In this document: piece after piece, positions 11,409-21,619 of the stretch
Layout of the letters: the number at the start of each line of letters is the position of its first letter
Position numbering within the stretch: position 1 is the first letter of the stretch
Origin: Datisca glomerata
Taxonomy: Eukaryota > Streptophyta > Magnoliopsida > Cucurbitales > Datiscaceae
Assembly: GCA_003255025.1 (NCBI GenBank)
Contig: QANY01013855.1
Location: 1,145,524-1,209,523, forward strand
DNA: 64,000 nt
Direction: 5' to 3'
Program-made: the position numbers and the translations under genes
The notes under the pieces: generated by a model
The model's input: the letters and a program-made list of their open reading frames with translations, nothing else
Databases searched by the model: none
Told to the model about the DNA's origin: nothing

Positions 11409-11556
11409 TGATAGTGAAGCTCATTTTAATGATGATCGCAGTAATGCTTATGATAGTAAAGCTTAGTGTGATGCTCATGCTAGTGAAACAGTTTAGCTAA
11501 TTGTAGTTAGTTAAGCTAGTTAGCTAGTCAAGCCTATTATGCTTCAGACTATATTA
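11409..11556 (+). repeat. copia-1 3' LTR, truncated
   Basis: Starts TGATAGTGAAGCTCA as in copia-2. It breaks off after about 148 of 274 bases (near CAGACTATATTA), where P450 intron sequence begins. Confidence 0.85.
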
Positions 11557-12530
11557 AAAAGGAAAACTTACTGTAGAACTATATATTTCGGTATGAAATT
11601 TATCGTGATGATTAATTATTTTGGCATGTACTTATCAATGAAGAAGAATAGGAGAAGATATAAAACAGACTGTTAAATAAAAAGTGATACTACGGGATAT
11701 GATCAGAATGAAAGTATAGGCTGCGAAAATTGTTTCACTAAAAAGCAATGACTTATTGGGATTATTGTTACAATGCAAAGATGAAAGTGAAAATGTTATG
11801 ACGAACGAAGAAGTGCTAGAAGAGTGTAAATTATTTTACTTTTCTAGCCAAGAGCCTACTGCTAATCTACTCACATGGACATTGATCATTTTATCAACTC
11901 ATCCAAATTGGCAAGAAAAGGCAAGACAAGAGGCATTGAACATTTGTGGAAAGGAGAAGTTGATTATGAAGCTACTACCCATCTCAAGAGGAAGTTGTGA
12001 GTGGGACAATTTAACCACTGTGCCAAAACATCTTTTTAAGTTTCTTTTTTCTTAAACAAGCATATAGCATAAGATCTAAACGAGAAGGTTAGCACCAAAT
12101 GGGGGTGTTGACTGCTTCCAAACAACCACATGTGGATGGCTTCATTAGAATGGTGGTAAATGTGCGTGCAGATTGGGTTGTTCAAGCAAGTTTTTATCCA
12201 ATTAGAATCCTAACTTTTGAATTTGTTAGATGACAACCCATAAAATGTTTTTGGAAAATAAGCTAATTTTCCAACTTAGAATTTTTAACCTTTGGTTCCA
12301 AAAAGACAATTTCATTTTTAACTACTTAAAGAGTTCAAGTTTTCAAACAGCGCCTTATATCTTGAACAATGAGCACAGCTTGAACCTTCAAGTGGTAGAG
12401 GATAAAATGATCCTTTCTCATGGCAAAATACGATAAAATTCTAACCTTTAAGAATTTTAAGTCATTTTTCCAATGTAAATTTTCCTTCGAGTAATCATTT
12501 CAAACTCTCGCCAAAGTTATTAAGTCTTTC
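11557..12530 (+). pseudogene. CYP72A-like cytochrome P450 fragment (copy A)
   Basis: Plant P450 of the CYP72 type, a membrane haem oxygenase when intact. An intron end and an exon start (FLPTKKNR-like residues, with stops) lie near 11,620-11,755. The I-helix exon at 11,756-12,005 reads [15 protein letters not shown] and then WTLIILSTHPNWQEKARQEA. The oxygen-binding motif AGQETT, kept in copy B, is SSQEPT here (11,843-11,860). From 12,006 to 12,530 the sequence is intron-like and matches 54,200-54,780. The first exons, the ExxR exon and the haem-binding Cys exon are absent. It starts at the broken copia-1 LTR and is cut by copia-3 near 12,530. Confidence 0.85.
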
Positions 12531-12534
12531 TAAC

Positions 12535-13800
12535 TAAATATCTCTCTCTATATGGGTCACCCCTAATGGGGGTCATGGGCTGTCTTTTACTTCAGATATA
12601 TTTTTTCTTCTCATTCAAAACCCAAAAGTCATAGAATACAGAATATTCTTTGTAGTTTAAGGACCAAAATATTTTTATTTTGAAATTTAAGAGAACATAT
12701 TTTTGGGGTTAAATAGGCCTTTAAAAGGTTAAATGGCCTTTATTGGTGGTTCTCCCCATGAGTAGTATGAAAGGAAATCTCCCCTTCCTCATTTTTCACA
12801 CCAAAAGAAGCAAAACTCTATTTTCTCTCAATTTTTGTCTCTCCACGTTTTTCCTTTATTTTCTTCTAGTTTCTTGGTTAGGTTTTTTGTTCAGTCCTGA
12901 TTCGCTTTTGTCTCGCTCTCGTATAGTTTATTTTGATCTGGTTTATTTTTGGTTCGGCTTATTTTTGTTTACATCAATGGTTTAGTTTTCTGGTCCAAGT
13001 CTTGGTTTTACATCGTTACCTTGGTGGTAGAATTCTCACAAGTTAGTTCGTTCAATATGGTGCAGTTGGGTGCTCTTCAGCTCCCTCCAACCGTTTTATC
13101 TTGGAAGATAGACGTCGTTATCAACATTAGTACCACAAGTGAGAGGCATAACTGTTTTAAGGAACTATGCAAACAAGACTCAGTTTGATTTCTCATTATA
13201 TTGTTAATCTGTCCGCTTTATTTAACATTAGTATTTACTTTATTTACATTTCGTAATCATCGTGTTTACATTGTTATTCATAATTATATTATTGACATGT
13301 TGTAATTAATATATTTACATAATTGTTGTATTACCTTTATTTTCATTTAATCTTATCATGCAATATACCATTTCCAACCATCTTTAAAAAGTTACTATTC
13401 ATACAAGTTATTGTGCTATATGATCAATTTTGAAAATTAATTTGGTTTTCAAAATTTGTCCAAAAATTGTTTTTGGAAATTGATTTGGGTTTTTTCAACT
13501 TAATTTTTTTTTAATATCCTCCAAAATTTTGAAACTGGAAGTAACTACACAAAAAAGTTATATCTAGGAAATTAGAATTTTAGAGGACTTGTCCCTACAA
13601 TTACCAAGGAAGTGAATACTGTTGAGAGGGTTGGTTCTTGATTGGGTCTTAGAACCCCACCAATTCGTCTTGACATTTATTTGTAAAAGTGCTATTTGGT
13701 TTGTTTTGGAAAATATTTGAAAAATTAGCATATTTCATCTTTGATAAAATAACATAATTTTCAAAATTGTTGACACAATTGTGGTTTACTTTTCAGATAA
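12535..13800 (+). repeat. copia-3 LTR/leader region, left arm of an inverted repeat
   Basis: Non-coding and T-rich. The stretch from about 12,960 to 13,380 pairs with the reverse complement of 17,769-18,170; for example CCAACCGTTTTATCTTG and AGTACCACAAGTGAG occur in both. No clear PBS is seen before the gag ATG at 13,807, so the LTR end inside this stretch is not defined. The short open frames at 12,743-13,188 are not conserved in the paired arm. Confidence 0.55.
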
Positions 13801-13806
13801 GAAAAT

Positions 13807-14930
13807 ATGACAACAGATACCAATAATAATGTTGTAGCGAACCATGCTACTAAAAACCAAGGGCTAAACTCTACTGTTGGATCTCAAATGCCAAATCTGG
13901 GTGTGCAGAACCTTGTTGTGACCCGTATGGCCCATATGGCATCGATACCTATAAGAAACCTTGCAATAAAAGATTCCCTTCTACCTGACCATGCTGAATC
14001 AGGCAAAATGCTTGATTGAAGAAGCTTCTAAGCTCAATGATGATGGGCATGATTTCCAAACGATCAGTGCTATTAATTCTTAAAAAATATGAGGAATTAC
14101 ATAATGAATGGTCTTAATGATTCCTTGTACAATGTTTATTCTGACAAAAAACAATAAATGAGCTGTGAGAATCTCTTGAACAAAAGTACAAGACTGATGA
14201 TGTGGGCACCAAGAAATTTATCGTGGCTTATGTTCTTCATGTAGCATTCAGACCGAATGACTCTATGAAATTACGTCGATACTTCCACATATTATGGGCC
14301 ACATATTACGGGTAACGTATGAGACATCTCTACCACTGCTTAGCTTTCAATTTGCCTCTGACCATCAAATAAAATGTGATTAACCCGTCCTCCTCTCTTT
14401 GAAACAAAATGTGGTGGATTCCAAAATGGTGATCGGTCAAGTGCAAGAACTATAAATTATCCTACATGAGATTCACGCTGAGGGAATGATGCTGAGTGAA
14501 TCATTTCAAGTGGCTTATATTATTGAGAAATTGCCTCCTAGGTGGAAGGATTTCAAGAATTATCTCAAGCACAAATGAAAGAAAATGAGCATCGATGATC
14601 TTATTATTCGACTTTGAATCGAAGAAGATAATAGGCTATATGAAAGAAGAGAGTTAAACCATATTGCTACAGTAAAGGTTAACAGTATGGATCATAGTCA
14701 ATGTTTCAAAGCCAACAAGACCAACAACAAAGGGAAATGTCCAAACAAGCTGGAACTAAAGAAGGGGTTTCTAAGAAACCAAAGTTAAAAAGCAAGTGAT
14801 ACAATTGTGACTAGCTGGATAGCAAATCTTCTTAGTGTAGATTGACTAAGAGAAACAAATACAATGAGATTGAGAACATTACTCGAGACGTTTTTGATAT
14901 CAACCTCTTAGTAGTGGTCTCTAAGGTCAA
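13807..14930 (+). pseudogene. copia-3 gag remnant
   Basis: The ATG at 13,807 starts a 70-residue N-terminal part (MTTDTNNNVVANHATKNQ). After frame changes the gag core appears: YKTDDVGTKKFIV near 14,190, then [18 protein letters not shown] and [19 protein letters not shown] near 14,430-14,580, and RLYERRELNHIATVKV near 14,640-14,680. The sequence around 14,240-14,400 does not fit the gag reading and looks like inserted or scrambled DNA. The zinc-knuckle cysteines near 14,800 are mostly lost. Confidence 0.7.
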
Positions 14931-14937
14931 CATGGTT

Positions 14938-15235
14938 AGATCTAATACAAATGAATAATGGATTGACACTGGAGCTACCCGCCATGTGTGTTATGACTGC
15001 GAGATGTTTTCTACCTTCGAAGTTATCAAGCATGTAGAGAAGCTGTTCATGGGGAACTTGGCCACCTCTGAGATCAAAGGCCAAGGAAAAGTGGTGTTGA
15101 GGATGACTTCTGGGAATGAATTGACTTTGAATAATATCTTATATGTACCTGAAATGTGGAATAACCTTGTGTCTGGTTCGCTGCTGAATAACCATGGATT
15201 TTGTATGGTATTTGCGTCAAACAAAATTGTTTAGT
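14938..15235 (+). pseudogene. copia-3 aspartic protease remnant
   Basis: WIDTGATRHVC at about 14,959-14,991 holds the intact D-T-G-A active site (14,965-14,976), preceded by an in-frame TAA. The domain continues open to 15,234: GQGKVVLRMTSGNELTLNNIL and YVPEMWNNLVSGSLLNNHGF. In a working element it would cut the Gag-Pol polyprotein. Here it is isolated by stops on both sides. Confidence 0.8.
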
Positions 15236-15239
15236 GTAA

Positions 15240-15740
15240 GAGCAGAATGTATGTTGGTAAGGGTTATATGGGTGATGGAATGATCAAACTCAATCTAATA
15301 ACTGTGGTCAAACCCGATATTAATAAAGCTAGTTCTTCTGCTTATATACTTGCTTGAGTCTTCCATTCATGACATGGTAAACTATTTCATGTCAAATATG
15401 ATACTTTGCATAAATTAAATAACTTGGATCATTTACCAACATTTCATATTGATTCAAATCATAAGTGTGAAACTTGTGTCGAGGCAAAATTAACAAGGTC
15501 ATCATTCTAAAGTGATATATTTGATTTAAAAATTATACAAACAAGATGTGCTAATTAGTATTTTATTACTTTTATTGATGATAGCACAAAATATTGTTAT
15601 GTATATTTGCTAAAGAGCAAGGATGAAGATATAGAGAAATTCATTCTCTATAAAAATGAAGTTGAAAATCAACTGAATAAGAAAATTAAGGTACTAAGAA
15701 GTGATCGAGGTGGTGAGTATGAATCGTTGTTTGATGAAAG
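15240..15740 (+). pseudogene. copia-3 integrase, N-terminal part only
   Basis: Remnants of the zinc-binding domain (KCETCVEAKLTRSSF near 15,470-15,510) and of the core (YFITFIDDSTKYCYVYLLKSK, then IKVLRSDRGGEYES near 15,690-15,730). After the second catalytic Asp region the frame runs into an unrelated acidic stretch and then a minisatellite, so the rest of the integrase is missing. Confidence 0.75.
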
Positions 15741-15804
15741 ACATCTTGAGACTATTGATGAAGAAGATAGTCTGGACCAAAACGAAGAAGTCGAGGTAGA
15801 ACTG

Positions 15805-16095
15805 ATATGATTGAAAACTCTTATATCGATATGATTGAGAACTCTTATACCGATAAGATTGAAAACTGTTGAGACTATTAAGACTATTGATTGGATTGTC
15901 TTACCGATATGATTCCATTGAAGGTCCTTTTTGGAAAATCATACTCTTATACCGATATTGATTCGGATTTTATTATTGATATGCTTGAAGACTCTTTTAT
16001 TATCGATATGTTTGAAAACTCTTGTATTTTATTACCGATATGCTTGAAAACTCTTGTATTTTATTACCGATATGCTCGAAAACTCTTTTGATCTT
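15805..16095 (+). repeat. Degenerate minisatellite within copia-3
   Basis: Repeats of a motif like ACCGATATGNTTGAAAACTC with variable spacers fill the place where the integrase C-terminal half should be. The last two units, near 16,010-16,090, are nearly identical and about 42 bp long, so the array grew by local duplication. Confidence 0.75.
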
Positions 16096-16099
16096 GATT

Positions 16100-17180
16100 T
16101 TCTAACATATATGATTGAAAGTGAACCAAGAACTTTCAATGAAGCTTAAAACTCCAATGAATGTCCTTTTTGGAAAGAGGTCATTAAAAGTGAAATTGAT
16201 TTCATTTTACAAAATCATACTTGAGAACTAGTGGATCTTCCACCTGGTTGTAAACCTTTGGGTTCCAAGTGAATTTTCATATGAAAACTGAAAGCTGATG
16301 GATCAATCGATAAATATTTTCCGGTGTCGAGAAAAACTCAATTAGGATGGTACCTGTAATTGTAGCTTTGCGAAATCTTGAAGTACATCAAATGAATGTG
16401 AAAACAGCTATTCTAAATAGAGATTTAGAGGAAGAAATCAATATGGAACAACCAGAAGGGTTTTCCACTCCTAGGCAAGGAAAGAAAATCTGTAAATTTG
16501 TCAAATCATTATATGGTTCGAAACAAGTACTAAGACAATGACATGAGAATTTTGACATTGTCACATGTCAATTGGATTCAAAATCAATGAATGTGATAAA
16601 TGTACGTATGTTAAATATTAGAGGTGTTCACGGTTTGGTTCGGCTAGTTTTTTGGCGACAAACGAACATAACCGAAACTTTGGTTCAGCAATAATATCAA
16701 CCCAAATCGAACCGTTCATGAGTTTCAGTTCAGTTCGACTTTCCAGTTCATTATTATTAATTAAAAAATGTTTTTAAAAAAATAATTTCCAAATAATACT
16801 ATTGAAAAATAATAAATATAAAAATTTTACTTTCAGTTCGATTCGATTCGATATGAAATTATATATGACAAATAAAAATAAAAAAAAATTTAAAGTTGCG
16901 GTTCAGTTCAAAAACCACCAAAATTTTGAGCCGAACTAACACTTTGGTTCTCTAATTTCTCAAACGGAAGGTATAAAAAGAACCGACCAAGCCGATCAGT
17001 TTCTGTTCGGTTCGATACAAAAATGTTCACCCCTATTAAAGATACAAAAATGGACATGTCATTGTGTTCTAGTATGTCAATGACATGTATATCGTTGGAA
17101 GTAATGATGAGATGATCAAATCTATGAAAGGCATGTTAAAATCTAGATTTGATATGAAAGACATGAGACTTGCTGATTTT
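16100..17180 (+). pseudogene. copia-3 reverse transcriptase remnant, split by a MITE-like element
   Basis: 16,140-16,330 shows SNECPFWKEVIKSEID and LKADGSIDKY. 16,347-16,541 shows VHQMNVKTAILNRDLEEEI, MEQPEGF and KFVKSLYGSKQ. After the insertion at 16,621-17,033 the frame resumes with the catalytic box, which reads YVND at 17,073-17,084 (YVDD expected, first Asp replaced by Asn), then GMLKSRFDMKDM. Stops and the insertion make it inactive. Confidence 0.8.
16621..17033. mobile_element. 413-bp MITE-like non-autonomous DNA element
   Basis: The ends are GAGGTGTTCA and TGTTCACCCC, imperfect inverted repeats of about 10 bp. They are flanked by TATTA on both sides (16,616-16,620 and 17,034-17,038), a 5-bp target duplication. 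The inside is AT-rich with repeated GGTTCGGTT-type motifs near both ends and no coding sequence. It splits the copia-3 RT. Its ends resemble those of the element at 57,741-58,834. The superfamily is not settled. Confidence 0.75.
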
Positions 17181-17199
17181 ATATTGAGAATAAAAATAA

Positions 17200-17765
17200 A
17201 TAAAAAACATCAGATGAACTTATTTAAGTCAATCTCATTATATAGATTATATTCTTAGAAAATTTAGCAAAGATGACATTGGTGAATCAAAAACATCGAT
17301 AGATATAAGTGTACATTTATCCAAGAATAAAGGTGAGATTATCTCTCAAATAGAGTACTCTAGAATGATAGCTAGTCTGATGTACTTTATAAGCTGTACA
17401 AGACTTGATATAGCCTATGCTAAGTAGATTCATGAGTAATCATGGAGATGAACATTGGAAAGTCATTGTAAGTGTACTGAGGTACTTCTAATATACTCGG
17501 AGTTATGGACTACACTATTCAAGATATTCAGCGGTTCGAGAAGAATATACTGATACAAATTGAATATCTGATAAGAAAGATATAAAGTCTATTAGTGGAT
17601 ATGGTTTCATACTAGGAGGCGTTGTCGTAGCATGAAAATCCTCAAAATAAACTGTTATAGATAGATCCACTATGAAATATGAGCTTATAGTTTTGAACAA
17701 ATGCGGGGAGGAGGTTGTGTGGCTACACCACTTCCTAGTAGATATTGCTACAGTTTTTGTTAGAA
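17200..17765 (+). pseudogene. copia-3 RNase H region remnant
   Basis: Weak but ordered matches. IKNIDRYKCT-like residues near 17,290 belong to the RT/RNase H connection, followed by HYSRYSAVREEYTDTN and SISGYGFILGGVVVA near 17,510-17,635, and CGEEVVWLHHFL near 17,700-17,740. Many stops. The element body ends near 17,765, where the inverted leader copy begins. Confidence 0.65.
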
Positions 17766-17768
17766 ATG

Positions 17769-18170
17769 GTTTATTATATTATAATATTAAATGGAAATTA
17801 AAGTAATACAACAATTCTGAAAATATATTAATTACAACAGATAAACAATATGATTACGTATAATACTGTGAATACATTGCTAACAAAATGTAAATAAAAC
17901 ATATACCAACATTAAATAAAGCACACAGCTTAACAATATAATGAAAAATTAAACTGAGTTCTGTTTGCACAGTTTCCTTAAAACGGATACGCCCCCTCAC
18001 TTGTGGTACTAAGTTTGATAACGACATTTGTTTCTCAAGATAAAACGGTTGGAGCTAGCTTAAGAGCATTCGACTTCACTAGCTTGATCGAACTGACAAT
18101 TCTACCATGGGGGTAATCGTAAAACCAAGACTTGGACCGGAAAATCAAATGTGTTCGTTTAAACAAAACC
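17769..18170 (-). repeat. Inverted copy of the copia-3 leader (right arm)
   Basis: Reverse complement of about 12,960-13,380. Shared blocks include CCAAGTCTTGGTTTTAC, CTCCAACCGTTTTATCTTG and TTAGTACCACAAGTGAG. The sequence after this arm matches 56,347 onward in the duplicated host segment, so the arm ends at the insertion edge. Confidence 0.8.
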
Positions 18171-18533
18171 ACATCATTTATATTTTACTTTTATTACATG
18201 GACATCCTTCTGATTTAATAATTGCACAAAGCTTCATCAACCTTAATGAAAGATAAAAAAATGTCTTGTAATTGAGGCCTCATAACTTCTCTAACAAGAT
18301 CATACAAGTTAGTATAAGCAAATAAATTGAGAATGTGCTAAATAAGAATGACGTGTCAATACTAATTTCTTGTAAAAAAAAGTCAAGCTGTGAAGGTATT
18401 TTGGAGGGAAAAAAATTTCTATGGACTTGTGTGTAGTTAAAATGAAACTAGAGTATGCGCGCGAATATATTTGAAAATTAGATAATGTGTTCGTTTAATT
18501 AATACAAACTATAGTCTATAGAGGAGATTGACG
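18171..18533. repeat. Duplicated non-coding segment (copy A of 56,347-56,703)
   Basis: Direct-orientation match to 56,347-56,703, for example CATAACTTCTCTAAC, AATGACGTGTCAATACTAATTTC and AAACTAGAGTATGCG. No protein is recognised on either strand. Together with P450 copies A and B it supports a segmental duplication. It ends exactly where the gypsy-2 LTR begins. Confidence 0.8.
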
Positions 18534-19121
18534 TGGGGGATAAAAAAACACATGGGCTAGAGAGCCCACTTCAAATGATGATTTTAGACAAGGCCCAATA
18601 CTCATCTTGTAATGAGAGCGCCATAAAATCCTAGCTCAAGGACTCTAGACGATGAACCAACTTTGTCAGGCCCAAGACCATTATGATGATCGAGGACTCA
18701 TCCATTACTGAGGTCACCATGATGACTGAGTGCTTATCCATGAACGAGGTCACTATGATGACAAAGGTCATCCCCTCTGACATAATACAGATACGATCTT
18801 AACATCCCTAAGATAACCTTAAAGTTGTTTAAAGTGATAGATAACAACCGAAAGAGAACTATTAAAAGCACCTGACTTGGGTTGAATATTATCTAAAATG
18901 TTCTCATTCTTTCATTATAAATAGATGGTGACCAATCACAAAAACGGTATGTATTCTCTTAGTCTTCGACAATATCATTCTAAAAGATATTATATCGACT
19001 TGAGAGTAAGATTCTATTAGGCTGGGAACCACATCGATGTCGAGATAATCCTTCATCATTAATTGAGTTCATCACGAGACATGTCACAATTCGATTCGAC
19101 AGTAGATTTTGAGCTTCTACA
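18534..19121 (+). repeat. gypsy-2 5' LTR (588 bp)
   Basis: Starts TGGGGGATAA, exactly where the match to 56,347-56,703 stops, and ends TTCTACA two bases before the PBS. It contains a TATA box and short repeated GAGGTCACNATGATGAC motifs near 18,690-18,770. No partner LTR is found in the window. Confidence 0.7.
18916..18923 (+). promoter_or_regulatory. TATA box of the gypsy-2 LTR
   Basis: TATAAATA about 205 bases before the LTR end, in the position expected for a plant LTR promoter. Confidence 0.6.
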
Positions 19122-19123
19122 TT

Positions 19124-19140
19124 TGGCGCCATCTGTGGGG
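19124..19140 (+). promoter_or_regulatory. Primer binding site of gypsy-2
   Basis: TGGCGCCATCTGTGGGG follows the LTR end by two bases. TGGCGCC-type sites next to 5' LTRs are common in plant Ty3/gypsy elements. The exact primer tRNA is not assigned. Confidence 0.75.
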
Positions 19141-19194
19141 AGAAGATCTTCCTTGAAAGTTTAGTAAAAAATAAAATACAATTTGTTATCGTAA

Positions 19195-20990
19195 TGGTTA
19201 ACACAAGAGCAAATCCGGGACAAAATGACCACTGTGAATATGTATGTATTTGTCGAAAATCTCGCCAGAAATATGGAAGCAATAAGGGGACAAAACCAGA
19301 TTCACATAGCTCCAATCATAAATCCAGTGGCTCAAAAACCATTTAATGGTACTTATCCAACCATCATACTCTTGTTGGCAAAGATGGATCGCCTCATCAA
19401 GGAAGTCGCCGAGAGGCTAAGTAGAGATGATGAGAGGATCAGGAGAAAAAGGGAGTGCACGCCCCGGCATCAGGTTGCACGCGGATGTGTCAGAGTAGAG
19501 AGGCGCAGTCTTAGCCCAACACTAGATCGCCGGACTAAAAAAGGAGGGAATCACAGCCGGAAATCACCTGCATACCCAATGGGAAAGAGGACCGTGTGAT
19601 GAGGTTAGAGGGGACTCTCAGTACTCGCAACATCACTCGTGCCATTCTCGTTAGACCAATGGGGTTCATGATGAAGCTGAGAGCCGATGGTCAAGGCATC
19701 GTGATGAGAAGCCTGGATTCAATCGGGACGCGGATGATATAGCTAAGCAAATCACAGACTTGCATTTGAGAGTCACTTGCTTGGACATGAAGGATAGAGG
19801 GAATAGCAGAGCCTCAGCTGTGGTAGTACGGGGGCTTACGCATTCACCCTTTGTAGTAGGAATCACATCGATGATACCACCAAAGAGGTTCACCACTCTG
19901 AAATTTGAAATGTATGATGGTACCTCTAACCCTATTGATCATGATCTGCTCTAAGGTGATGTCAAGAGCTTGCATTCCAGAGGACAAGGTAGAAGGCATG
20001 TTATGTCTACAGTGCCGCCATCACATGGTTTGGGAGCCTAGAACCACGATCCATACGCTCATTTTCTCACCTGGTGATACTCTTCATCGAGTAATTTGAG
20101 AGTGGTAAAAGAATGATTAATGAGGCACATAAGCTTTTCACCGTAGTACAGAATAAGGATGAACCATTGTGGGAATACATCTAAATGTTAAACAACTAAA
20201 AAATTAGAATCATCAAGTGTGATGATGCAGTAGCTGCGGCCGCTTTCAGAAATGTGTTCATATACTTGCATAAAAAAATATCTAAGTCCCTATCAGAATC
20301 ATCAGGTGCGATGATGCAGTAGTTGCTGCGGCTTTCAAATGTGTTCAAAAACTTACATAAGAAAATATCCAAGTCCCTATCAGAATGCCTTGGTAACGCC
20401 AATGAATTTCTTGTTAGATGAAGAGATGGCAAAGAAAAAAAGGCAGGAATAGTACATGGGAGAGCTCCCTGCATGTTAGAAGAGAAGATAGAGATAAAAA
20501 AGGAAGGCCAAACCAAAGAACTGATGGAAAACGATCATGGGAGAGGGTCACTATCGTACATAGGTTGGGACCAATAGTCATCCCGCAGTTTAAGCTTCCG
20601 CCACTGACCATAAGTCTGAAGGAACTTGTTCATTAGATCGACGACAAGAATGTTCTTCCTCAACCTCCAGTGTTGAAGACAAAGATGGGGAGGAGGAAGA
20701 ATCAAAATCAATACTGTGATTTCCATAGGGATTACGGGCATAACACGAATGATTGTTGGAAGCTTAAACGCAAAATCAAATCTCTAATCAATTGAGGATT
20801 CTTCAAGGAATATCTGTTGGAGTAGGCTAAAAAGAAGTCGAGGGGAGAGGCTGAGGATAGACCCCGAGAAACGAATCCAGAGAGACAGGTCATGCACGTG
20901 ATTCATGGAGGAAGACCAAGTGGAGGACCAAGTACCTCGGCAAGGAAAGGGCACCTAAGAGACACCCATCTATCGATATTTTCAGTAGAA
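19195..20990 (+). pseudogene. gypsy-2 gag remnant
   Basis: The ATG at 19,195 reads MVNTRAN before a frame change. A charged Arg/Glu-rich stretch follows (19,380-19,600). The gag core appears near 19,860-20,190 (PPKRFTTLKFEMYDGTSNP, then KHLFTVVQNKDEPLWEYI). The zinc-knuckle-like C-H-H-C block YCDFHRDYGHNTNDC is at 20,715-20,756. An internal 89-bp tandem duplication lies at 20,207-20,384. The C-terminal end near 20,890 shows VMHVIHGGRPSGG and TSARKG, typical of this family. Several stops and frameshifts. Confidence 0.75.
20207..20384 (+). repeat. Tandem duplication of about 89 bp within gypsy-2 gag
   Basis: Two adjacent copies (about 20,207-20,296 and 20,297-20,384). Each begins GAATCATCA and ends AAGTCCCTATCA, with scattered differences between them. 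Each encodes a version of CDDAVAAAAF. A local duplication that adds to the loss of frame. Confidence 0.85.
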
Positions 20991-21029
20991 GCATAACTAG
21001 AGGATAGAGTTCACGGACGTGAATATGGT

Positions 21030-21475
21030 TGGAGTACATTCCCCCATGATGATGCGCTGGTGATCTCCTTGGATGTGATAAATTTCCTTGTCAAACGATA
21101 CTGGTGGACCCTGGGAGCTCAGCCAATATAGTCTTCCTCTCGACCCTGAGTAGATGGGGATAGATGAGTCACAAATGACTAGATATGACCTAGGCCATTT
21201 GGGATTTAACGGTTCAGTCATTAGAGCAATTGGGAGTGTGTTCCTTCCCGTGAACGCAAAAATTATCTATTTAATAATAGAGTTAGTGGTGATAAGGATT
21301 CAACTTACAATGCGATTGTAGGAAGACCATGGATACATACGATGAAAGCAATCCCCTTGTCCTTCCATCAAAATATCAATTTCCCAACTATAGAAGGAGT
21401 AACGAAAATATGCGGGGACCAACTGGTGGCTAGGAGCTGTTACCTCACCAGCTTCAAGCAGATTTCAGAACGATA
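21030..21475 (+). pseudogene. gypsy-2 aspartic protease remnant
   Basis: PHDDALVISLDV near 21,045-21,085 leads into LVDPGSSANIVF. The active site is D-P-G at 21,107-21,115, where D-T/S/N-G is usual. The second lobe near 21,297-21,350 reads DSTYNAIVGRPWIHTMKA. Stops and frame changes lie between the two lobes. Confidence 0.75.
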
Positions 21476-21619
21476 GCAACTAAATGGACGGGGTCCACCC
21501 ATTGATGAAACGGTAGAGGTCTCAATTCATTCGTCAGACCCTAAGAAGGTCGTAAGCATATGCTCGGACCTGACAGATCCGCTGAGAAGTGAAATGATCT
21601 ATTTTCTGAGAGAAATTAG

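Larger units (their letters stand above)
6984..11556 (+). mobile_element. copia-1: decayed Ty1/copia element with short LTRs
   Basis: Order: truncated 5' LTR, PBS, gag, broken protease, integrase, RT, RNase H, polypurine tract, truncated 3' LTR. It is colinear with copia-2 (37,031-53,359), apart from a deletion of the gag zinc knuckle and an inversion near 7895-8020. Stops interrupt every domain. The short LTRs (about 270 bp in the best copy) and the gag type suggest the Ale/Retrofit group, which is an inference. Both ends are truncated: the 5' side by gypsy-1 and the 3' side at the junction with P450 sequence. Confidence 0.85.
12535..17765 (+). mobile_element. copia-3: decayed Ty1/copia element
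   Basis: LTR/leader-like sequence (12,535-13,800), gag, protease, part of integrase, RT and RNase H, all on the + strand and all broken. No 3' LTR in direct orientation follows. Instead an inverted copy of the leader lies at 17,769-18,170. A 413-bp MITE-like element interrupts the RT. It is a different family from copia-1/2 and copia-4/5, judged by the gag and protease sequences. Confidence 0.75.

Noticed and set aside
12555..12585. Small palindrome around GGGTCACCCCTAATGGGGGT as a terminator or regulatory site
   Set aside because: It is a single imperfect palindrome without context and without a second copy.
12743..13188. Two short open frames upstream of copia-3 gag
   Set aside because: They lie in leader/LTR sequence and are not kept in the inverted copy at 17,769-18,170.
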